Part shown: piece after piece, positions 23,223 to 27,610 of the stretch
How the letters are laid out: every line of letters starts with the position of its first letter
Position numbering within the stretch: position 1 is the stretch's first letter
NCBI GenBank assembly: GCA_036521995.1
Contig: DATDGR010000076.1
Location: 1 to 27,610, forward strand
Source of the DNA: Gp13-AA77 sp036521995
GTDB taxonomy: Bacteria; Acidobacteriota; Terriglobia; UBA7540
Direction: 5' to 3'
Length of the DNA stretch: 27,610 nt
Notes under the pieces: generated by a model
Seen by the model: the letters and a program-made list of their open reading frames with translations, nothing else
Told to the model about the DNA's origin: nothing
The model's database searches: none
Translations under genes and position numbers: made by a program

Positions 23223-25037
23223 ATGGATCGGCGAGACATGCTCCGTTCAGGACTGGCGATGGCCGCCTCGGGACTCGTGCCGGCGGACGGCATAAGCTCG
23301 GGGAGGGCTCAGGACCCCTCGGATCAAACCGTCGGAGCGGCGCCCCGCGCCGCCGCGCAGGCGCTTGAGCAGGTCATCGCGAAGGACTGGGACTGGCGCA
23401 TGGAGCACAATCCCACCTGGGCGTCCATGCTCGGCGACCACCGCTGGAATGACCGCTGGGAAGATTTCAGCCTCGAGGCCATCGTCTTGAGCCACCAGCA
23501 TGGCGTCGACGTTCTGGCGCATCTCCAGGCCATCGACCGCAGCCTCCTCTCCGGGCGCGATCAGCTCAACCAGAACCTGTTACAGAAGGACTATCAGACT
23601 GCCCTTAAGGACTACCAGCTTCACGCCTACCTTATGCCTTTCAACTCGCAACGCGAGGGCATCCAGACCTCGGCGCAGCTTGCGGACGCGCTTCCCTTCG
23701 TGACTCTTAAGGACTATGAGGATTGGCTGGCCCGCCTGCGCAGCTTTCCGGCGTGCCTGGACCAGACCACGGAGGTTCTGCGCCAGGGCATCCGGGAGAA
23801 GATGGTACTGTCGCGAGCGGTGCTGCAGCGGGTTCCCGGCCAGCTCGACAAGCAGATCGTGCGGGACCCGCGGGAAAGCGACTTCTACAAGCCCTTTCGG
23901 AGTTTCGCCGCCGCAGTTCCGACCGCCGACCAGGAGAGGCTGGCGAAAGCCGCTCAGGACGCCATCGGCCAGGGCATCGTCCCGGCCCTTGCACGATACC
24001 GGGAGTTCTACGTCAAGGAGTATTTGCCGGCCTGCTACCCGGAGCCGGGAATCTGGCAAGCCCCCAACGGAGCCGCGCTCTACGACTTCCTGGTGCGCAA
24101 GTTCACCACCACCGATCTGACCCCTGCCCAGGTGCATCAGATCGGTCTTGACGAAGTGGCGCGCATCAGCGGTGAGATGGAGGCGGTTCGCGTCAAGACT
24201 GGATTCCAGGGCTCGCGGGCGCAGTTCTTTCAGTACTTGCGGACCGATCCGCAGTTCTTCGAAAAAACGCCGGAAGATCTGCTGAAGACCTATCGCGCCA
24301 CCGCCAAGCAGGTGGACCCCGAGCTGGTCAAGCTTTTCCGCACCTTGCCTCGCATGCCTTACGGAGTGAAACCTATTCCCGACGCCGTGGCCCCGGATAC
24401 AACCGCCGCTTACTACTCGGCTGGCGCGGCGGACGGGTCCCGTGCCGGCACCTACTACGTGAATCTCTACCGGCCCGAGACCCGGCCCAAGTGGGAGATG
24501 ACCGCACTCACGCTGCATGAGTCCGTACCCGGGCACCACGTGCAGATCGCGCTGGCCATGGAGCAGACAGGCCTGCCGAACTTTCGCCGCTACGGCTACT
24601 ACAATGCCTTCGGCGAGGGCTGGGGGCTTTATGCCGAATCGCTGGGCGATGAGATGGGGCTCTACGACGACCGTTATGCCAAATTCGGCCAGCTCACCTA
24701 CGACATGTGGCGGGCCGTGCGCCTGGTGGTGGACACCGGTATGCACGCCACGCACTGGGACCGGCAAAAGGCCATCGACTACTTTATGGAGAATGCCGCC
24801 AAAGAAGAGCTGGACGTGGTCAATGAGATCGACCGCTACATCGCCTGGCCCGGCCAGGCTCTAGCCTACAAGATTGGCCAGCTCAAGATTCGCGAATTAC
24901 GGAACCAAGCCGCCGAAGCACTGGGCCCGCGGTTCGATGTGCGGGAATTCCATAACGTGGTGCTGCGCGACGGTCCCCTGCCGCTGGATATTTTGGGACG
25001 CAACGTGAACGAGTGGATCGGCACCCTCAAAGCATGA
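23223..25037 (+). CDS. Exported DUF885 protein, putative metallopeptidase
   Basis: The 604-residue protein belongs to the DUF885 family. The N-terminus MDRRDMLRSGLAMAASG has a twin-arginine-like motif and a hydrophobic stretch, pointing to Tat (or Sec) export. The family motif HESVPGHH is at residues 432-439, followed by the conserved FGEGWGLYAESLGDEMG. His432, Glu433, His438 and the later Glu residues are the likely zinc/catalytic set. The region from about residue 50 (WDWRMEHNPTWASMLGD) to the end fits a full-length member. Members are usually annotated as secreted peptidases with no defined substrate. The ATG at 23223 is chosen because the signal begins there; the in-frame sequence before it overlaps the repeat-protein gene end and lacks a signal. 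Confidence 0.88.
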   Translation: MDRRDMLRSGLAMAASGLVPADGISSGRAQDPSDQTVGAAPRAAAQALEQVIAKDWDWRMEHNPTWASMLGDHRWNDRWEDFSLEAIVLSHQHGVDVLAHLQAIDRSLLSGRDQLNQNLLQKDYQTALKDYQLHAYLMPFNSQREGIQTSAQLADALPFVTLKDYEDWLARLRSFPACLDQTTEVLRQGIREKMVLSRAVLQRVPGQLDKQIVRDPRESDFYKPFRSFAAAVPTADQERLAKAAQDAIGQGIVPALARYREFYVKEYLPACYPEPGIWQAPNGAALYDFLVRKFTTTDLTPAQVHQIGLDEVARISGEMEAVRVKTGFQGSRAQFFQYLRTDPQFFEKTPEDLLKTYRATAKQVDPELVKLFRTLPRMPYGVKPIPDAVAPDTTAAYYSAGAADGSRAGTYYVNLYRPETRPKWEMTALTLHESVPGHHVQIALAMEQTGLPNFRRYGYYNAFGEGWGLYAESLGDEMGLYDDRYAKFGQLTYDMWRAVRLVVDTGMHATHWDRQKAIDYFMENAAKEELDVVNEIDRYIAWPGQALAYKIGQLKIRELRNQAAEALGPRFDVREFHNVVLRDGPLPLDILGRNVNEWIGTLKA

Positions 25038-25068
25038 AGACGCGCGGCGTTCTTCGGATGGAGCCGGA

Positions 25069-26403
25069 TCATCGGGCGGCGCTGTCGGAGCGAACGAAGA
25101 AGCGCCACTTGTCCATGTTCGCGGGGACAGCCACGTCGAAGAAACCAACCATCATCTCGTCATAAGTCTGATCGCCCCAGTGCACGGCGGCATCGGGATC
25201 AGGGTTGTGAGGATTGTGGCGCGAGTTGTCGTACCAAGCGACGGCTTGAAGTTCTGTTCCCGCTTTCAAAAAGCGCGGCTCCGCCAGTCGATAGCTCAAT
25301 TGCCAGTAGAAGTCGTAGTTCACCCGCAAGACCGTCTCTGTGCTTTGGTCAGGGCGCACGAGGTTGTACTCGAACCGCTTGCCGCGCAGGTGCATATGGG
25401 GAAGAAAGCTAAGCAGCGCGCAGTCGTTGGGGATCGTACCATGCACCTCCACACGATAATCGTCGACGTCCGGCGGAATCACGAAGCGATCGTTGGTCAA
25501 CTGCAAAGTGAGCACACGCTGTTTCGGCGGCTGCTTCGCAAAGACCAGGCCGAGGCTGGTCTGGTCAGTATCGCTGTGGCCGTTGGTGGTGTAGTGCATC
25601 TGAAAGACAAGATCGGACCTCGCTGGAACGAACTTGGCCATGTCAGGGGACCACTGGTCGGGGGAACTGCCCGGCGCATAGACCAGCAGGATGTCGCTGT
25701 CAGTCCACTCGGCGTCGTGGCGGTCCGCGGAATCGCTCAGTGTCGACGAGGTGAAGGGCGCGTCCCTAGGCGCGTGCCGCAGCCACTTGGAATCCGGCGG
25801 GCGGATATAGACCACGGCATGGTGGACGTGCTGCGGTCTCGAGGGCCGGAGCTGAGACATCTGCACCCAGTGGTCCTGTTCGAAACCGGTGGGCACGATC
25901 TCGTAGGTGTATTCCACGTCGCCGCGGGAGGGTATCACCACGGGCTTCGGCATCCTGACGACCAGGTCAGGCGGCGCAATGTTCCATCCTCCGGTCCACT
26001 GACGGGGCGGCGGCGCGTCGTGGGGGTCTCCCGCCGGCGCTCGGGTTTCAGCCCAGGAGACCAGGGTGGCGACCTGCTCAAGGGTCAGCGAAGGGTCGTT
26101 CGAGAAGTGCCCGTACCGCGGATCGGCGAACCAAGGAGGCATCTTCTTGGATCGAACTGCCTCGGCTATTGAACCAGCCCACGGCCGTGTCCCGGCGTAG
26201 GTCACAAACGGCATGGGTGCGATGCCGTCCGGCCGGTGGCAGGTCTGGCACCGCTCCTGCAGGATGGGCAGCACATCGCGGTAGAAGGTGGGCTGCCCTT
26301 GCTCCGGGAGATCGGCGACAGCGTCCGGCAGCCGAAGCGTTGCGGCGGCCAATAGAGCGGCGCCCACAAGCCAAACGAAGGTTTGCACAGCCGATTCCTT
26401 CAT
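25069..26403 (-). CDS. Cytochrome c fused to a copper monooxygenase-like (PHM) domain
   Basis: The 444-residue protein has a hydrophobic N-terminal signal (about residues 8-23), then a short cytochrome c domain with CQTCH at residues 52-56 and a candidate distal ligand in KKMPPWF. From about residue 160 it continues as a two-lobed copper type II ascorbate-dependent monooxygenase-like region. The Cu-type His motifs are HVHHAVVYI, FQMHYTTNG and FLPHMHLRGK, followed by WYDNSRHNPHNPDP. The fusion suggests electron delivery from the heme to a copper site in the periplasm. Substrate and even oxygenase activity are not established. ATG 26403 starts the signal; a start at 26478 would put 25 charged residues ahead of it. 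It converges with the DUF885 gene, 31 bp apart. Confidence 0.82.
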   Translation of the reverse strand: MKESAVQTFVWLVGAALLAAATLRLPDAVADLPEQGQPTFYRDVLPILQERCQTCHRPDGIAPMPFVTYAGTRPWAGSIAEAVRSKKMPPWFADPRYGHFSNDPSLTLEQVATLVSWAETRAPAGDPHDAPPPRQWTGGWNIAPPDLVVRMPKPVVIPSRGDVEYTYEIVPTGFEQDHWVQMSQLRPSRPQHVHHAVVYIRPPDSKWLRHAPRDAPFTSSTLSDSADRHDAEWTDSDILLVYAPGSSPDQWSPDMAKFVPARSDLVFQMHYTTNGHSDTDQTSLGLVFAKQPPKQRVLTLQLTNDRFVIPPDVDDYRVEVHGTIPNDCALLSFLPHMHLRGKRFEYNLVRPDQSTETVLRVNYDFYWQLSYRLAEPRFLKAGTELQAVAWYDNSRHNPHNPDPDAAVHWGDQTYDEMMVGFFDVAVPANMDKWRFFVRSDSAAR

Positions 26404-26994
26404 CGCTCTCTCGGGAAGGGGCGTGCCTGAGGAGCGCCGATATCTTGCACGGGTTGAGTCATCGCATCCGCCCCGCAAGCCCTACTTGGTCATAAAGCAC
26501 GGAAGTAATAACCTCTCAAGTCCAGCCTCTTCTTGCAGGAGGGAGTTGTGGTTCCGCACGCAGGCGCCAAGCCCGTTAGATGCGGCGGAAACAAGCTCCG
26601 TTCGGCTCGAAATGCGCGCGTCGCTCCTGGCCTTGGAGAGGTCGTGGGTCGAAGCTCCTTTTACTACAAAGCGGCAGGGATTTTCCCAGGGGATTAAGCC
26701 CGCTGCTATTGCTCGCCGCTTGAGAACTCCTCGCCGCACCGCCGCTCGCGCGGCACCAAATCCTGCAAAGGCATAGCCTTCTAGGAGACCTGTACGCAGC
26801 CGCGGAGACCGCGGGGCGGTGCTGCCGTTTGGCAACAAGGCTGCGCCCGTAGCAGCGCGCAGAAGAACACTCCCAGGTGTCATTTTGAGGCGCCGAGGCC
26901 GAGGATAGAGCCTCGAATCACACGGTGACAATGTGTTTCTTGAGCGAGTAACCATCGGCCCACCAACCAGACCGGCAAAGTGCAAGGGGGAAGT
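26404..26994. other. Gene-free stretch left of the transposase region
   Basis: About 590 bp with no protein I can support. Open frames on both strands overlap each other and have compositions typical of chance in GC-rich DNA. I see no tRNA, repeat or hairpin worth naming. Confidence 0.5.
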
Positions 26995-27453
26995 TTGGAC
27001 GCAGAACTGAAACAGTGTAAGCGCGCAATTCGAATCTTTCTGCGGACGGCCTACACCGACGAACGCTTGACGTGGCTGCTGGCCCATGCCCGAAGCGGAA
27101 AATTGTCTTACCAGTCATGTTGCTGCCTGGTGGGGGCGGTGACAGCTGACCACCCGCTCACGGGCAGAGTAAGCGCCAGACAGATAGCGAGGTCGCCGCA
27201 CTACGCCGCGGCCAGGATGTTCATGGGCGCGCGCGAGGCGGAGTGGGCCTTTTACCAGCTTGGATTTATTCGCCGACCTTGGCGGTTTGCCAGCGATGAG
27301 TTCCGCCGACGGCGGCTGATCCCGATGCTGCTGGCTGAAATTCGGCGGCGGGCGCTGCCCGGACGGAGACCGCTTCTCGTGTGGCCAGTGTCAGAGAGGA
27401 CAGAGAAGCGCGGCGCCAAGTCGTGCTGGCGGGATGAACCCTCGCGCGTCTAG
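26995..27453 (+). CDS. Unrecognised small basic protein
   Basis: I do not recognise this 152-residue protein. It is Arg-rich and mostly helical in appearance, with a distinctive Cys cluster (SYQSCCCLVGAVTADHP), then HYAAARMFMGAREAEWAFYQLGF and an Arg-rich helix (EFRRRRLIPMLLAEIRRR). The central part is compositionally protein-like rather than random. The TTG at 26995 is preceded by AAGGGGG at short spacing; GTG 26980 is an in-frame alternative without a site. It lies about 50 bp left of an IS1595-type transposase start. It may be a neighbouring host gene or, less likely, part of the element. Confidence 0.55.
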   Translation: MDAELKQCKRAIRIFLRTAYTDERLTWLLAHARSGKLSYQSCCCLVGAVTADHPLTGRVSARQIARSPHYAAARMFMGAREAEWAFYQLGFIRRPWRFASDEFRRRRLIPMLLAEIRRRALPGRRPLLVWPVSERTEKRGAKSCWRDEPSRV

Positions 27454-27610
27454 CCGACTTCTGATTATGCGGTTGCTTCAGCAGACCCCAATCGGTAGCG
27501 TAGAGTGGTGCCCCGACCGCCGTTCCCCAAAACGCTCCGCCAGTTTCAATCGGACTTCGCCACGGAAGAGGCCTGCCAGCAGTACTTGGCGGCTTGTCGG
27601 TGGGCCGGAT
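27454..27610 (+). mobile_element. Left part of a probable IS1595-type insertion sequence
   Basis: Inferred from the transposase start; the left terminus should lie in 27454-27507 but is not resolved. Confidence 0.45.
27508..27610 (+). CDS. IS1595-family transposase, N-terminus only
   Basis: The 34 visible residues (after GTG 27508; GTG 27505 also possible) contain FQSDFATEEACQQYL and CRW. They match the start of IS1595-type DDE transposases, which typically read F.TEEAC..YL...RWPDGF before a zinc ribbon. An in-frame TAG lies at 27496-27498, so the start is close. The gene runs off the right edge. The window does not show whether the element is intact; I could not identify its left inverted repeat in 27454-27507. 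Confidence 0.75.
   Translation, partial: MPRPPFPKTLRQFQSDFATEEACQQYLAACRWAG

Noticed and set aside
23580..24767. 395-codon minus-strand frame
   Set aside because: Antisense shadow of the DUF885 gene; long only because of high GC.
26482..27087. 201-codon minus-strand frame
   Set aside because: Overlaps the small plus-strand protein, has no motif or signal, and a composition expected from GC-rich noise.

Overview
The window is about 27.6 kb of GC-rich bacterial chromosome and most likely comes from an Acidobacteriota (Solibacter/Bryobacter/Koribacter-like) genome. The best pointers are an 'acidobacterial duplicated orphan permease' (ADOP, MacB-like, no partner ATPase), a two-propeller hybrid histidine kinase, a secreted 7-repeat TIGR03803-type protein, a DUF885 metallopeptidase-like protein, and a cytochrome c/copper-monooxygenase-like fusion. 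This is a family-level inference; no rRNA or marker gene is present.

Layout. (1) 1-3560, minus: nucleoside salvage, with genes in the order pyrimidine-nucleoside phosphorylase, CNT nucleoside transporter, purine-nucleoside phosphorylase (3' end off the window). A small atypical receiver-domain protein diverges from it at 3628. (2) 4189-4950, plus: trmJ-type tRNA methyltransferase with a promoter that predicts a leaderless mRNA. Its 3' end overlaps a convergent radical SAM/SPASM-like gene (4939-6075). (3) 6173-10117, minus: a tightly coupled operon (lipoprotein, MacB/LolC-like permease, LolD-like ATPase, single-pass membrane protein, LolA-like periplasmic carrier). It looks like a self-contained lipoprotein or outer-membrane-lipid export route and has a TetR-operator-like palindrome at its promoter. 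(4) 10118-11036: a gene-poor, AT-richer stretch. (5) 11037-15110, minus: one hybrid two-component sensor gene (14 propeller blades, Y_Y_Y, HisKA, HATPase, two REC) broken by three separate single-base frameshifts. (6) 15111-15878: gene-free, with a 36-bp direct repeat, a G-run and a hairpin that look like mobile-element debris. (7) 15879-17417, minus: secreted NodB-type polysaccharide deacetylase; 17579-20008, plus: ADOP permease, diverging across a short region with an inverted repeat. (8) 20531-25037, plus: three exported proteins in a row (alpha/beta-hydrolase-like, seven-repeat propeller-like, DUF885). (9) 25069-26403, minus: cytochrome c plus PHM-like copper protein. (10) 26995-27453: unrecognised small protein, then the start of an IS1595-type transposase running off the right end.

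Most of the window serves envelope and scavenging functions: nucleoside uptake and breakdown, envelope lipid/lipoprotein traffic, exported hydrolases and a nutrient-sensing kinase. The most interesting unit is the five-gene LolA/LolB-like plus ABC operon with its operator. The most surprising lesion is the triple frameshift in the sensor kinase. I see no CRISPR array, tRNA, rRNA or prophage.
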